Origin: Bradyrhizobium acaciae
GTDB taxonomy: Bacteria; Pseudomonadota; Alphaproteobacteria; Rhizobiales; Xanthobacteraceae
NCBI RefSeq assembly: GCF_020889785.1
Contig: NZ_JACMYK010000031.1
Coordinates: 1 to 61,131 of the forward strand
Direction: 5' to 3'
Length of the DNA: 61,131 nucleotides
Shown here: positions 1 to 8,977 of the stretch, in pieces
How positions within the stretch are numbered: the first letter of the stretch is position 1
How the letters are laid out: every line of letters begins with the position of its first letter
The notes under the pieces: generated by a model
Database searches by the model: none
Told to the model about the DNA's origin: nothing
What the model saw: only the letters and a program-made list of their open reading frames with translations
Translations under genes and position numbers: made by a program

Positions 1-94
1 CCTGGGCCAACGCCGGACGCGCCAAGGCCGCCGCTGCAACGGCAGCGGCGCCACGGATTACATCCCTGCGCGTCTGATGACGCGTGACGGCCAT
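1..94 (-). CDS. N-terminal fragment of a Tat-exported protein (runs off the window)
   Basis: An ATG at 92-94 on the minus strand opens a frame that stays open to the window edge (31 codons). It encodes a typical twin-arginine signal: a basic start, the motif TRRDVIRG, an Ala-rich hydrophobic stretch, and a likely cleavage site at PALAQ. Nothing of the mature protein is inside the window, so its function cannot be told. It follows the IorB-type gene on the same strand, beyond a strong hairpin, so it may be co-regulated with or separate from it. No convincing ribosome binding site is visible. Confidence 0.6.
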   Translation of the reverse strand, partial: MAVTRHQTRRDVIRGAAAVAAAALARPALAQ

Positions 95-108
95 GCACGA
101 CAATCCAG

Positions 109-144
109 AAAAAGGAAGCGGCGGCCGGTCGGGCCGCCGCTTCC
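109..144 (-). terminator. Rho-independent terminator after the molybdenum hydroxylase genes
   Basis: A perfect 13-bp inverted repeat (arms 114-126 and 132-144, 5-nt loop) is followed on the minus strand by a run of five T (109-113). It lies just past the stop codon of the IorB-type gene and ahead of the next minus-strand gene, so it should end or attenuate that transcript. Confidence 0.85.
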
Positions 145-151
145 GGTTTGA

Positions 152-2350
152 TCAGGCGAAGGAGATGTTCTGGTTGCGCAGCGGGAAGGAGCGGATGCGC
201 TTTCCTGTCGCCGCGAAATAGGCGTTGAGCACCGCCGGTGCTGCAACGCCGATGGTCGGCTCGCCGACGCCGCCCCAGAACCCGCCGCTCGGTACCATCA
301 CCGCTTCCACCTTCGGCATTTCGTTGATGCGCATCGAGTTGTAGGTGTCGAAATTGGTCTGCTCGATGCGGCCGTCCTTCACGGTGCAGCCGCCATAGAA
401 GAGTGCGCTGAGGCCGTAGACGAAGGAGCCCGCGATCTGCCGCTCGACCTGCGCCGGATTGACGACATAGCCGGGATCGGTGGAGGCGACGATGCGATGC
501 ACCTTGATCTTGCTGCCGTCGGTCACCGAGATCTCGGCGGCGCCGGCGACATAGCTGCCATAGCCCATCACCTGCGCGACGCCGCGATACACGCCCTTTG
601 GCGCCGGGGTGCTCCAGCCGATCTTCTCGGCCACGGCGTTGAGCACCGCGAGATGCTTGGGGTTCTTGCCCATCAGCTTGCGGCGGAATTCGAGCGGGTC
701 CTGGCCGACAGCCTGGGCCAACTCGTCCATGAAGCATTCCATGTAGATCGCGTTGTGATTGACGTTGACGCCGCGCCAGAAGCCCGGCGGGACGTGCGGA
801 TTGCGCATGGAATGCTCGACCAGCAGATTCGGCACCGAATAGCCGATCGCGGCCTCGCCGGATTGCGCGACGCCCTGGAACGCGGCCGGGTCCATGCCGT
901 TCTGCAACGCTTCAGGGCGCACCGAGAACAGGATGGATTGACCCGACAGTCGGTAGTGCAGCGCGACCAGATTGTTGTCGGCATCGAACGCGCCGGTCAG
1001 CTTGCACTGCGTGACCGGGTGATACTTGCCGTGCTGCATGTCCTCTTCGCGCGACCACAGCAGCTTGATCGGCGTCCCCGGCATCTGCTTGGCGATCGCC
1101 ACCGCCTGGCGGACATAGTCGGTCATGCCGCGCCGGCCGAAGCCGCCGCCGAGCATCAGCTTGTGCACGTCGACCTTGTCCGCGGGCAGGCCCGAGGCCT
1201 CCAGCGCCGCCGCGAACGCGGCCTCGCCATTCTGCGTGCCGCACCACACCTCGCATTTGTCCGGCGTGTAGAGCACGGTGGCGTTCATCGGCTCCATCGT
1301 GGCGTGGTTCTGGTACGGGTAGCTGTAGACCGCCTCGACCTTCTTGGCGGCGCCCGCGATCGCCGCCTTGGCGTCGCCATTCTGGTTGCCGACATAGGCC
1401 GGCTGCGCATTGTCGAGGCCTTCGGCCAGCCACTTCGCAATCGTCTCGCTGGAGACCTTGGCGTTGTCGCCTTCGTCCCAGACGATCGGCAGCGCATCCA
1501 GCGCGGTCTTGGCGTGCCACCAGGTGTCGGCGACGACCGCGACCGCGCTGTCGCCGACCGGCACCACCTTCTTGACGCCCTTCATGCCTGATATCTTGGC
1601 CTCGTCAAAGCTCTTCACCTTGCCGCCGAACACCGGACAGTCCTTGATCGCGGCGTTCAGCATGCCCGGCAGCTTGACGTCGATGCCGTAGATCATCTTG
1701 CCCGTGGTCTTGTCTGTTGTGTCGAGCCGCTTCAGACCCTTGCCGGCAATGGTCCAGTCCTTCGGGTCCTTCAGCTTGACGTCGGCCGGCGGCTCGAGCT
1801 TGGCGGCGGCCTCCGCGACCCTGCCGTAGGTCGTCGTCTTGCCCGAGGGCGTGTGGGTGATGACGCTGTTTGCGGCCTTGCACTCCGCGGCCGGCACCTT
1901 CCATTCATTGGCCGCGGCCTGGATCAGCATCACGCGCGCGGTAGCGCCGCCCTTGCGGACATAGTCCTGCGAGGTGCGGATGCCGCGGCTGCCGCCGGTG
2001 GAGAAATCGCCCCAGGCGCGCTTGCGGGCGACGCTCTGGCCGGGCGTCGGATATTCGGTCGTGACCTTCGACCAGTCGCATTCCAGCTCCTCGGCGACGA
2101 GCTGGGCGAGGCCGGTCAGCGTGCCCTGGCCCATTTCGGAGCGGGCGATGCGGATCACCACGGTGTCGTCGGGCCGGATCACCACCCAGGCATTGACTTC
2201 AGGCGCGCCGTCGGCCGCGCGCACCACGGCGGGGCCGCCGAACGGCAAGTCGAGCCCGAGTGCGAGACCGGCGCCGGCGGTTGCCGTTCCGATCACGAAG
2301 GCGCGGCGGTTAAGCTTTGGCATGACGTGTTGGTTGACTTGCAGATTCAT
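152..2350 (-). CDS. Molybdopterin-binding subunit of a xanthine dehydrogenase-family oxidoreductase (IorB type)
   Basis: This is the large catalytic subunit (732 aa) of a two-subunit molybdenum hydroxylase like isoquinoline 1-oxidoreductase, which hydroxylates or oxidises organic substrates at a Mo-cofactor. The ATG at 2350 is chosen because GGAGGC precedes it. It gives a twin-arginine signal (NRRAFVIG, about residues 13-20) with a hydrophobic stretch, so the folded enzyme is probably exported. Molybdopterin-binding stretches include LMLGGGFGRRG and GVGEPTIGVAAPAV near the C terminus. The [2Fe-2S] subunit gene ends 10 bp upstream, so the two are co-transcribed. The substrate is unknown. No FAD subunit or cytochrome gene is visible here. 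Confidence 0.9.
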   Translation of the reverse strand: MNLQVNQHVMPKLNRRAFVIGTATAGAGLALGLDLPFGGPAVVRAADGAPEVNAWVVIRPDDTVVIRIARSEMGQGTLTGLAQLVAEELECDWSKVTTEYPTPGQSVARKRAWGDFSTGGSRGIRTSQDYVRKGGATARVMLIQAAANEWKVPAAECKAANSVITHTPSGKTTTYGRVAEAAAKLEPPADVKLKDPKDWTIAGKGLKRLDTTDKTTGKMIYGIDVKLPGMLNAAIKDCPVFGGKVKSFDEAKISGMKGVKKVVPVGDSAVAVVADTWWHAKTALDALPIVWDEGDNAKVSSETIAKWLAEGLDNAQPAYVGNQNGDAKAAIAGAAKKVEAVYSYPYQNHATMEPMNATVLYTPDKCEVWCGTQNGEAAFAAALEASGLPADKVDVHKLMLGGGFGRRGMTDYVRQAVAIAKQMPGTPIKLLWSREEDMQHGKYHPVTQCKLTGAFDADNNLVALHYRLSGQSILFSVRPEALQNGMDPAAFQGVAQSGEAAIGYSVPNLLVEHSMRNPHVPPGFWRGVNVNHNAIYMECFMDELAQAVGQDPLEFRRKLMGKNPKHLAVLNAVAEKIGWSTPAPKGVYRGVAQVMGYGSYVAGAAEISVTDGSKIKVHRIVASTDPGYVVNPAQVERQIAGSFVYGLSALFYGGCTVKDGRIEQTNFDTYNSMRINEMPKVEAVMVPSGGFWGGVGEPTIGVAAPAVLNAYFAATGKRIRSFPLRNQNISFA

Positions 2351-2360
2351 GGCTGCCTCC

Positions 2361-2810
2361 TCACGCGTTCGCGGCAGCATGGATCGCCTCGCGCACCTGC
2401 TGGAAGGTGCCGCAGCGGCAGATATTGGTGATGGCGTCGTTGATGTCGTCGTCTGATGGCTTCGGGTTTTCCTTCAGCAGCGCCGCCACCGCCATGATCA
2501 TGCCGCTCTGGCAATAGCCGCATTGCGGCACGTCGCTGGCGATCCAGGCGAGCTGCACCTTGTGCATGACGCCGCCCGCCGCGAGACCCTCGATGGTGGT
2601 GATCTCCTTGCCGGCCACTTCGTTCACAGTGATGCCGCAGGAGCGTATCGCGACACCGTCGACATGCACGGTGCAGGCGCCGCATTGTGCAATGCCGCAG
2701 CCGTATTTGGTCCCCGTCAGTCCGACATTCTCGCGAATCGCCCACAGCAGTGGCGTGTCGTCCTCGACGTCTACATTGATTGTCTTGCCGTTGATCTTGA
2801 GGTTTGCCAT
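2361..2810 (-). CDS. [2Fe-2S]-binding subunit of molybdenum hydroxylase (IorA type)
   Basis: This small electron-transfer subunit (149 aa, the usual size) passes electrons from the Mo-centre of the neighbouring large subunit. The N-terminal half is a plant-ferredoxin fold with the cluster motif [11 protein letters not shown]. The C-terminal half carries the second cluster, with CGYCQSGM and NICRCGT. The start at 2810 is preceded by AGGGGAAA. It has no signal peptide of its own, which fits co-export with the Tat-tagged partner. It is the first gene of the pair. Confidence 0.93.
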   Translation of the reverse strand: MANLKINGKTINVDVEDDTPLLWAIRENVGLTGTKYGCGIAQCGACTVHVDGVAIRSCGITVNEVAGKEITTIEGLAAGGVMHKVQLAWIASDVPQCGYCQSGMIMAVAALLKENPKPSDDDINDAITNICRCGTFQQVREAIHAAANA

Positions 2811-2826
2811 CGCTTTCCCCTGAATG

Positions 2827-2846
2827 GTCCAATCCTCCGATTGGAC
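2827..2846 (-). promoter_or_regulatory. Inverted repeat just upstream of the IorA-type gene
   Basis: A perfect 8-bp inverted repeat (GTCCAATC, 4-nt loop) sits 17 bp before the start codon and next to the ribosome binding site. It could be an operator or a leader hairpin. No regulator gene for it is identified. Confidence 0.35.
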
Positions 2847-2964
2847 TTCGGGGTGATGTTGGCCTCGAAACTGGAACCGTTCAAATCAAGAATATGCGCT
2901 TGCAGCGCGGAAGAAAGTTGATGGCGCGGTGTATGGTCGCGCCCCTGCGCGCATCACATGCCTG

Positions 2965-4374
2965 TCATGACCTTTGCGGTGAGGCGACGGCCAGACGGAG
3001 GAAGCTCATGACGCTGCCGAGCGCGGCAAAGCCGGCACCGAGCGCCAGCGCCACGGTGGCGCCCTCGCGATCGGCCAATGCGAAGCAGAGCGCGGCCAGC
3101 GCAGCGCCGGTGGTCTGCCCGGTCAGCCGGGCGGTCGCGACGATGCCGCTGGCGCTGCCGCTGCGATGCGACGGCGCGCTCGACATGATCGCCTTCATGT
3201 TGGGAGTCTGGAAGAACCCGAAGCCGATGCCGCAGACCATCGTGCGCCAGACGATGTTGGCGACGCTGGGCTCCGCCGGCAGGGTCGCGAGCAGCACCAT
3301 GCCGAGTCCCAGCAGCAGCATGCCGATGCCACCGAGGATGCCGGCCGGATAACGATCCGACAGCCGGCCGCCGATCGGCGCCATGAAGGCGACCACCAGC
3401 GGCCACGGCGTCATGAAGAAGCCGGTCTCGACCTGCGAGCGGTGCAAAATGTCCTCGAAGTAGAACGGCAGCGACACGAAGGCGAGGCCCTGCACGGCGA
3501 ATGAGCAGACCGCGGTCGCGGCCGACAGCGCAAAGATCGGGCGGCGGAACAGGTCGATCGGCAGCATCGGCGCTGGATGATCGGCGTGCCTCCGGGTCAG
3601 GATCCAGCCGAACGCAACGGCTCCGACCAGCTCGGCGATGACAAGCGATGGCGCGGTCTTGTGGGCGGCACTGCCGATGCCGATGATGAAGAGGCCAAGG
3701 CAGGCACAGGCCAGCGCGGCGCCGGTGAAGTCGAAGGCGTGGGCGGCGCGCGGCGTCTTCGGCAGCGTCTTCATGCCGATCAGCAGGGCAATGATGCCGA
3801 ACGGAATGTTGACGGCGAACAGCCACGGCCATGGGCCGAGCGCGAGGATGCCAGAGGCGATGGTTGGTCCCAATGTAAACGCGGTCGCGACCACGAGCGC
3901 ATTGTGGCCGAAGCCGCGGCCCAGCATCCGGCTCGGATAGACGAAGCGCACCAGCGCGGTGTTGACGCTCATCAGGCCGCTGGCGCCGAGCCCTTGTAAC
4001 GTCCGCGCGACCAAGAGGCTTGGCAGCGACCATGCCAGCGCACAGCCGAGTGACGCCAATGTGAACAGCAACAGGCCGCCCAGATAGATCCGCTGGTGGC
4101 CGACGATTTCGCCGAGTGCGCCGAGCGGCAGCAGCGTGGCGACAAGGGCGATCTGGTAGACGTTGACGACCCAGACCACTTCCGCAGGGCTGACATGCAG
4201 ATCGTTGGCGATCGCCGGCAGCGCGATGTTGGCGATCGCGGTGTCGAGCGAGGCCATCGCCAGCGCCGTGAAGATCGCGGCCACCGCCCAGCGCCGGGTC
4301 GCCCAAGGCAGCCCATCTGGCAGTCCATCGGTGATCGGCGCCGCTGCCGCGGTGGTCGGGGTCTTCTCGAGCAT
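2965..4374 (-). CDS. MFS transporter, EmrB/QacA-like (DHA2) drug exporter family
   Basis: A 469-aa polytopic inner-membrane protein with about 14 predicted hydrophobic helices. The first membrane segment carries the family motif [13 protein letters not shown], typical of 14-helix proton-driven multidrug exporters. The loop [11 protein letters not shown] matches the conserved MFS cytoplasmic loop. The ATG at 4374 is chosen because everything upstream in this frame is Arg-rich and non-membrane-like, and GGAGAC lies ahead. The substrate is unknown. No dedicated regulator or membrane-fusion partner lies beside it. Confidence 0.87.
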   Translation of the reverse strand: MLEKTPTTAAAAPITDGLPDGLPWATRRWAVAAIFTALAMASLDTAIANIALPAIANDLHVSPAEVVWVVNVYQIALVATLLPLGALGEIVGHQRIYLGGLLLFTLASLGCALAWSLPSLLVARTLQGLGASGLMSVNTALVRFVYPSRMLGRGFGHNALVVATAFTLGPTIASGILALGPWPWLFAVNIPFGIIALLIGMKTLPKTPRAAHAFDFTGAALACACLGLFIIGIGSAAHKTAPSLVIAELVGAVAFGWILTRRHADHPAPMLPIDLFRRPIFALSAATAVCSFAVQGLAFVSLPFYFEDILHRSQVETGFFMTPWPLVVAFMAPIGGRLSDRYPAGILGGIGMLLLGLGMVLLATLPAEPSVANIVWRTMVCGIGFGFFQTPNMKAIMSSAPSHRSGSASGIVATARLTGQTTGAALAALCFALADREGATVALALGAGFAALGSVMSFLRLAVASPQRS

Positions 4375-4539
4375 GCCTGAAACTGTCTCCGGGTGGCCAT
4401 GTACTACGTGGCCTTCCCGTTCCCCAGTCGCGCCATTGCATGATGCGTATGCGAAGTGGCCTTGTCGGGGCGGGCGCAGAAAGCCTGCGGTTAGGGCGGT
4501 CGCGGCGGAAGGACGATTCATGTCGCGGAAATGCGAAAC

Positions 4540-4831
4540 TGCATCCGATGGGAGGGCAGATGCAGCGCGTTGCGCTGGCGCGCAGCATGGTGTACCGGCC
4601 GCAATTGTTGCTGCTCGACGCGCCGCTGTCGAACCTCGATGCCACTGCCTTCGGCTGCGCGACGACCTGCGCGTCATTCTCGATCAGACCGGGATGACCG
4701 CGCTCCATGTCGCCCATGACCAGGCCGAGGCGGTGGTGCTTGGCGACCGGATCGGCGTCATGCGTGTCTGTGGGCGTACCGCGACACTGGGCCGGCGCCG
4801 CATGACTAGCTCCGCTGTGGGACGCAGTTAA
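4540..4831 (+). pseudogene. Remnant of an ABC transporter ATP-binding gene
   Basis: From about 4545 the translation reads [18 protein letters not shown], followed by a Walker B-like [13 protein letters not shown]. This is the signature-to-Walker B core of a sugar/polyamine-type ABC ATPase. After LDA the homology moves to another frame ([19 protein letters not shown], then AHDQAEAVVLGDRIGVM, the H-loop region). The Walker A and Q-loop half is missing, the C-terminal regulatory domain is absent, and the catalytic Glu of Walker B is Ala. Truncation, a frameshift and loss of the key residue together mark a dead gene. Confidence 0.75.
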
Positions 4832-4931
4832 TGGTTTCCTCGATGCGCTGAAGTCGATTCAATTTTAGCGATCTGGACCCCGGTGCTTTTACATCCTCCC
4901 GGTAGGCTGACGGTCGTTTCGGGGGAAGACC

Positions 4932-6098
4932 ATGCCGTTCGGGAGATTCAAGTCTGGCGCTGCATCGATCTCCGACGCCGTCTATCTGGAAATGATCGGC
5001 AATCTTTACGGGACCACGGTTCCGATCCTGATTGCTGGCGGTTGTCTGGCGATTGTCGGCGCGATCTCGGTCAGCGCGACCGGAGATCGCCTCTCCGCGG
5101 CGCTGACGATCGGTGGCGTCGTCGTCGCCGTGGTACGGCTGCTCGGCGTGCTCGCGTTCCGGACCCAAACCCGGCGCAGGCCACTGCGTGATCGGGCCGA
5201 GGCCATCGTCTGGGAATGGCGCTATGCGGTCGGCAGCGTCGCTGCCGCTCTGATCATCGGGTTGTTTGCCGGCCGGAGCCTGTTTGTCGGTGACGCAATC
5301 TGCCTGGTCATGGCGGTCGGTATCGCCTTTGGCTTCAGTGCGGGGATCGTCGCGCGGTTGTCGTTGCGCCCGATGGTGGCGATCCTGGATTTCGCGGCGG
5401 TGGGGCTGCCCGCGGTCGTCGCGAGCTTCATGAAGGCCCGGGATCTGCCGCATCTAGCGCTGGGCGTCATGTTCCTGGTCTTCATCGTCGCAGGCGTCGA
5501 GATGGTTCGTTTGTCTTACGACAACACGCTGAACCAGATGTCGCTGAAGCGGAAGTTTGAACAACTCGCACGTCTCGATCCCATGACTGGCCTGCTCAAC
5601 CGCTCGGTGCTTGCCACCGACCTTGCCGGGATCATCGCAGAACGCGGCAGCGCGATGGTCGCGGTCCATGCCATCGACCTCGATCATTTCAAGGCCGCCA
5701 ATGACCGCTTTGGCCATCCGGTCGGCGATGCCTTGCTGCGACAGGTGGCGGCAAGATTGTCGTCGCTTGCTGGCCGATCCGATCTTGTCGTGCGCATGGG
5801 CGGCGACGAATTCATTCTGCTCCAGGCGACGCCGCAGTCCCGCGGCGATGCCGAAGCCATGGCGCGACGAATCTTCGAGGCGGTCAGCGCGCCCTATCAG
5901 CTCGGCGATCATGAGATCATCATCGGGGCCAGCATCGGTATCGCCCTATCGCCGGACCACGGCACGACCGTCGAGGCGCTACTGTCCCGGTCCGACACGG
6001 CGCTGTATCGGGCGAAAGAGCGCCGCGGCGGCTATGTCTTCGCGGCCGAGCCCGCATGCGTCAATGGCGATCGCAGCAGCCGCCAGCGCGCCGCCTAG
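4932..6098 (+). CDS. Membrane-bound diguanylate cyclase (GGDEF)
   Basis: Predicted to make cyclic di-GMP from two GTP. The 388-aa protein has an N-terminal membrane region of several hydrophobic helices (about residues 30-195), a short linker, and a C-terminal GGDEF domain (about 215-375). The domain starts with DPMTGLLNRSVL and has an intact GGDEF at about 290-294. The position of the inhibitory-site Arg (RxxD upstream of GGDEF) appears to be Gly, so product inhibition may be absent. No EAL domain follows. The ATG at 4932 follows a GGGGGAAG ribosome binding site. Its stop codon lies inside a palindromic repeat. Confidence 0.92.
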   Translation: MPFGRFKSGAASISDAVYLEMIGNLYGTTVPILIAGGCLAIVGAISVSATGDRLSAALTIGGVVVAVVRLLGVLAFRTQTRRRPLRDRAEAIVWEWRYAVGSVAAALIIGLFAGRSLFVGDAICLVMAVGIAFGFSAGIVARLSLRPMVAILDFAAVGLPAVVASFMKARDLPHLALGVMFLVFIVAGVEMVRLSYDNTLNQMSLKRKFEQLARLDPMTGLLNRSVLATDLAGIIAERGSAMVAVHAIDLDHFKAANDRFGHPVGDALLRQVAARLSSLAGRSDLVVRMGGDEFILLQATPQSRGDAEAMARRIFEAVSAPYQLGDHEIIIGASIGIALSPDHGTTVEALLSRSDTALYRAKERRGGYVFAAEPACVNGDRSSRQRAA

Positions 6099-6200
6099 AG
6101 CTTTTTCCGTTCCGATGGAATCGGAACGGGGATCCATATTCTAGTTTTGACGCGTTTTCTTCACGCGAACCGGTCGTCACTTCGCTCGAAAACGCTCTAG
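6095..6200. repeat. Palindromic intergenic repeat between convergent genes
   Basis: The element is bounded by the inverted ends CTAGAGC (6095-6101) and GCTCTAG (6194-6200). It contains a perfect 10-bp hairpin (CCGTTCCGAT at 6107-6116 against 6120-6129) and the block GACGCGTTTTCTTCACGCG. I recognise this block from Bradyrhizobium-type intergenic repeats. The terminal TAG at each end serves as the stop codon of the flanking convergent genes. It may act as a bidirectional terminator. Confidence 0.75.
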
Positions 6201-6985
6201 CCTTCCTCCACCAGCGCGCGGATGCTGCGGGCGAGCCCAAGGATGCGGGGGCCACATTCGCGCTCGATCTGCTCGGCGCTGAAGCGGTAGGAGGGGACAC
6301 CGCAATTGACCGACAGGCATTCGCCGGTCGGCGTGCGATAAAGCGGGGCGGCAACACCGAATATCTCGCGCCGCCATTCGCCGAGCGAGATGGCAAAGCC
6401 GCGTTCGCGGCATAATTCCACATCGGGCAATGTGCGCTTCTGCACGTAATCGAACTCGTCGGGGCGCTCGGTCTTGACGCGCGCGACGTAGGCGCCGAGC
6501 TCCTGCTCGCTGAACAACGACAGCAATGCGCGCCCGACCGCGGTCGGCGCCAGCGTGCTGACAAAGCCGACGTCGGGCACATGCGGCGCCGTATCGGTCG
6601 TGCGCAGCGTCTCGACATAGATGAAGTCGATCCCGAACGGCATCGCGATCGACACTGTGCCGCCGGCGTAGGTCGCGAAGTCCCGCATCAACGGACGGGC
6701 AAGCTGGCGCACCTTCAGCGCTGACAGCACAGGATAGGCGGCGGCAAGCGCGCCGAGCCCGAGCACGAAGCGGCCCTTGGCGTCGCGCCTGAGATAGCCG
6801 AGTTGCTCCAGCGTATAGGTCAGCCGCGACACCGTCGGCCGCGACAGGCCGGTATGCAGCGCGAGTTCGGCATTCGACAGCGATCCGGGGTGGCGGCGGA
6901 AGGCCGCCAGCACGTCGAGCCCATGGGCCAGGGTGGTCGCAAAGGCTGGATCCGCCTGAATTTCGGCAGGGGAAGATGCTGTCAT
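6197..6985 (-). CDS. IclR-family transcriptional regulator
   Basis: A 262-aa regulator with the two-domain IclR plan. An N-terminal winged helix-turn-helix spans about residues 15-75 (GLDVLAAFRRHPGSLSNAEL, then GLSRPTVSRLTYTLEQLGYL). A C-terminal effector-binding domain spans about 95-255. The ATG at 6985 is chosen because upstream residues in the frame do not fit the family. It is divergent from the Baeyer-Villiger monooxygenase gene with 121 bp between starts. This is the usual arrangement for a local regulator of the catabolic operon it faces, and autoregulation is likely. The effector is not deducible. Confidence 0.9.
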   Translation of the reverse strand: MTASSPAEIQADPAFATTLAHGLDVLAAFRRHPGSLSNAELALHTGLSRPTVSRLTYTLEQLGYLRRDAKGRFVLGLGALAAAYPVLSALKVRQLARPLMRDFATYAGGTVSIAMPFGIDFIYVETLRTTDTAPHVPDVGFVSTLAPTAVGRALLSLFSEQELGAYVARVKTERPDEFDYVQKRTLPDVELCRERGFAISLGEWRREIFGVAAPLYRTPTGECLSVNCGVPSYRFSAEQIERECGPRILGLARSIRALVEEG

Positions 6986-7106
6986 ACGGAATATTGTTCT
7001 CGAACGGCCGGGTTTGTCAATATATCGGAATGAATTTGCAAATCGTGTCGATATCGGTTTATCTGCCGGAAATAAGGATAAAACCGCTGGAGCGAGGCGC
7101 CTTCCG
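6986..7106. promoter_or_regulatory. Divergent promoter/operator region (IclR gene and monooxygenase operon)
   Basis: This AT-richer spacer between two divergent starts holds two copies of ATATCGG (7022-7028 and 7051-7057), the second within the palindrome CGATATCG (7049-7056). These are candidate half-sites for the IclR regulator. The location is strong evidence for a regulatory region. The exact site is a guess. Confidence 0.45.
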
Positions 7107-8927
7107 ATGACGATGACCGAGCAAGCCCGTGACGCAAAACCCTCCGCGATCGACAAGGAGCGGCTGCGCCGGAAATATCAGGAGGAGCGCAACAAGCGGC
7201 TGCGTCCTGACGGCAACGACCAGTATCTCCAGATCAAGGGCCAGCTCGCGCATTATCTCGAGGATCCCTACACGCCGGTCGTGGCGCGCGGGCCGAAGAC
7301 CGACCACGTCACCTTCGCTTTTATCGGCGGCGGCTTTGCCGGGCTCGCCACCGCGGCACGGCTGACCGAGGCCGGTGTCAAGGATGTGCGCATTGTCGAG
7401 AAGGGCGGCGATTTCGGCGGCACCTGGTACTGGAACCGATATCCCGGCGCGCAATGCGACACGGCCTCGATGGTCTACATGCCGCTGTTGGAAGAGACCG
7501 GCCACATGCCGTCGGAGAAATACGCGCATGCGCCCGAAATCCTTGCGCACTGCCAGCGGATCGGCCGGCAGTTCAATCTCTACGACAACGCGCTGTTCCA
7601 CACCGAGGTGACGAGCCTCGACTGGGACGCGGCGCAATCGCGCTGGATCATTCGCACCACCAGGGGCGACGCTTTCACCGCGCAATATGTCGGTATCGGC
7701 ACCGGCCCGCTGCATGTGCCGAAGCTACCCGGCATTCCCGGCATCGAGCGCTTCAAGGGCCACTCGTTCCACACCAGCCGCTGGGACTACGACTACACCG
7801 GCGGCGATCCCAATGGCGCGCTGATGGACAAGCTTGCCGACAAGCGGGTCGGCATCATCGGCACCGGCGCGACGTCGGTACAGTGCATTCCGCACCTCGC
7901 GCGCGCCTGCAAGGAGCTCTACGTGTTCCAGCGCACGCCGTCGTCGGTCGATGTGCGCGGCAATGGCCCGATCGATCCCGACTGGTTTGCCGATATCGCG
8001 ACGCCGGGCTGGCAACAGCGCTGGCTGGAGAATTTCACCGCCAACCAGGCCGGTGGATCCGCCGAGGAAGATCTGGTGCAGGACGGCTGGACCGACCTGT
8101 CGAAGCGGATCCGCGCCAAGGTCATGCTGCTGCCGCGCGAGCAGCGCACCGTGGAAAACATGCGGGCGGCGTTCGAGGATTCCGACTTCGAAAAGATGGA
8201 GGAGATCCGCAACCGCGTCGACACCATCGTCCACGATCCCAAGACGGCCAAGGATCTCAAGGCCTGGTACGGTCAGCTCTGCAAGCGACCATGCTTCCAC
8301 GACGCCTATCTTCAGGCGTTCAACACGCCGGGCACGCATCTGGTCGATACCGACGGCAAGGGCGTCGAGGAGATCACCGAGAACGGGATCGTCGTCGCGG
8401 GCAAGGAATATCCGCTCGACTGCATCATCTACGCATCCGGCTTCGAGGTCGGCACCGAATACAAGCGCCGGGCGGGTTTCGACGTGACGGGCCGGGCCGG
8501 CATCAAGCTGTCGGAGCACTGGGCCGAGGGCATGCGCAGCAAGCACGGCATCCATGTGCATGGCTTCCCGAATCTGTTCTTCGTGCAGCCGACGCAGGGC
8601 GCCAATTTGATCTCCAACGTGCCGCACAATCTGACCGAAGCGGCGCGCACCATCGCCCTGATGGTCGCCCACGCGCAGGACAACGGCTTCAAGGAAATCG
8701 AGGTCAGCAAGGAGGCGGAGGACCGCTGGGTCGAATTGCTGCTGACTGCGGTCGGCCGGATGATCGGCGGGCCCGATTGCACGCCCGGCTACTACAACAA
8801 TGAGGGACGCGAGCCGGGGCCGGCGGCGAAGCTCAATGTCGGCTATCCGGCGGGCGCATTGGCCTACTTCAAATATATCGACGAGTGGCGCAGCAGCGGC
8901 CAGTTCGAAGGCCTGCAATTCCGCTGA
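7107..8927 (+). CDS. FAD/NADPH-dependent Baeyer-Villiger monooxygenase
   Basis: Predicted to insert one oxygen next to a ketone, giving an ester or lactone. The 606-aa protein has an FAD-binding Rossmann motif IGGGFAGLATA at about residue 72. The type I BVMO fingerprint FKGHSFHTSRWD (pattern FxGxxxHxxxWD) lies at about 216-227, and a second nucleotide motif GIIGTGATS at about 249. An N-terminal extension of about 65 residues resembles that of larger BVMOs. The ATG at 7107 is preceded by GGAGCGAGG. The alkylsulfatase gene follows after 50 bp. Together they suggest catabolism of an alkyl or cyclic ketone or sulfate ester under control of the divergent IclR protein. The substrate is unproven. 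Confidence 0.92.
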   Translation: MTMTEQARDAKPSAIDKERLRRKYQEERNKRLRPDGNDQYLQIKGQLAHYLEDPYTPVVARGPKTDHVTFAFIGGGFAGLATAARLTEAGVKDVRIVEKGGDFGGTWYWNRYPGAQCDTASMVYMPLLEETGHMPSEKYAHAPEILAHCQRIGRQFNLYDNALFHTEVTSLDWDAAQSRWIIRTTRGDAFTAQYVGIGTGPLHVPKLPGIPGIERFKGHSFHTSRWDYDYTGGDPNGALMDKLADKRVGIIGTGATSVQCIPHLARACKELYVFQRTPSSVDVRGNGPIDPDWFADIATPGWQQRWLENFTANQAGGSAEEDLVQDGWTDLSKRIRAKVMLLPREQRTVENMRAAFEDSDFEKMEEIRNRVDTIVHDPKTAKDLKAWYGQLCKRPCFHDAYLQAFNTPGTHLVDTDGKGVEEITENGIVVAGKEYPLDCIIYASGFEVGTEYKRRAGFDVTGRAGIKLSEHWAEGMRSKHGIHVHGFPNLFFVQPTQGANLISNVPHNLTEAARTIALMVAHAQDNGFKEIEVSKEAEDRWVELLLTAVGRMIGGPDCTPGYYNNEGREPGPAAKLNVGYPAGALAYFKYIDEWRSSGQFEGLQFR

Positions 8928-8977
8928 ACGATGCGCGATCGAGACTGAGTTTCCGCCAAACGAGGGAGTGCCTGAGT

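Noticed and set aside
1..77. A plus-strand C-terminal gene fragment ending in TGA at 75-77
   Set aside because: The same bases encode a far more specific Tat signal peptide on the minus strand; the plus reading is an Ala-rich shadow.
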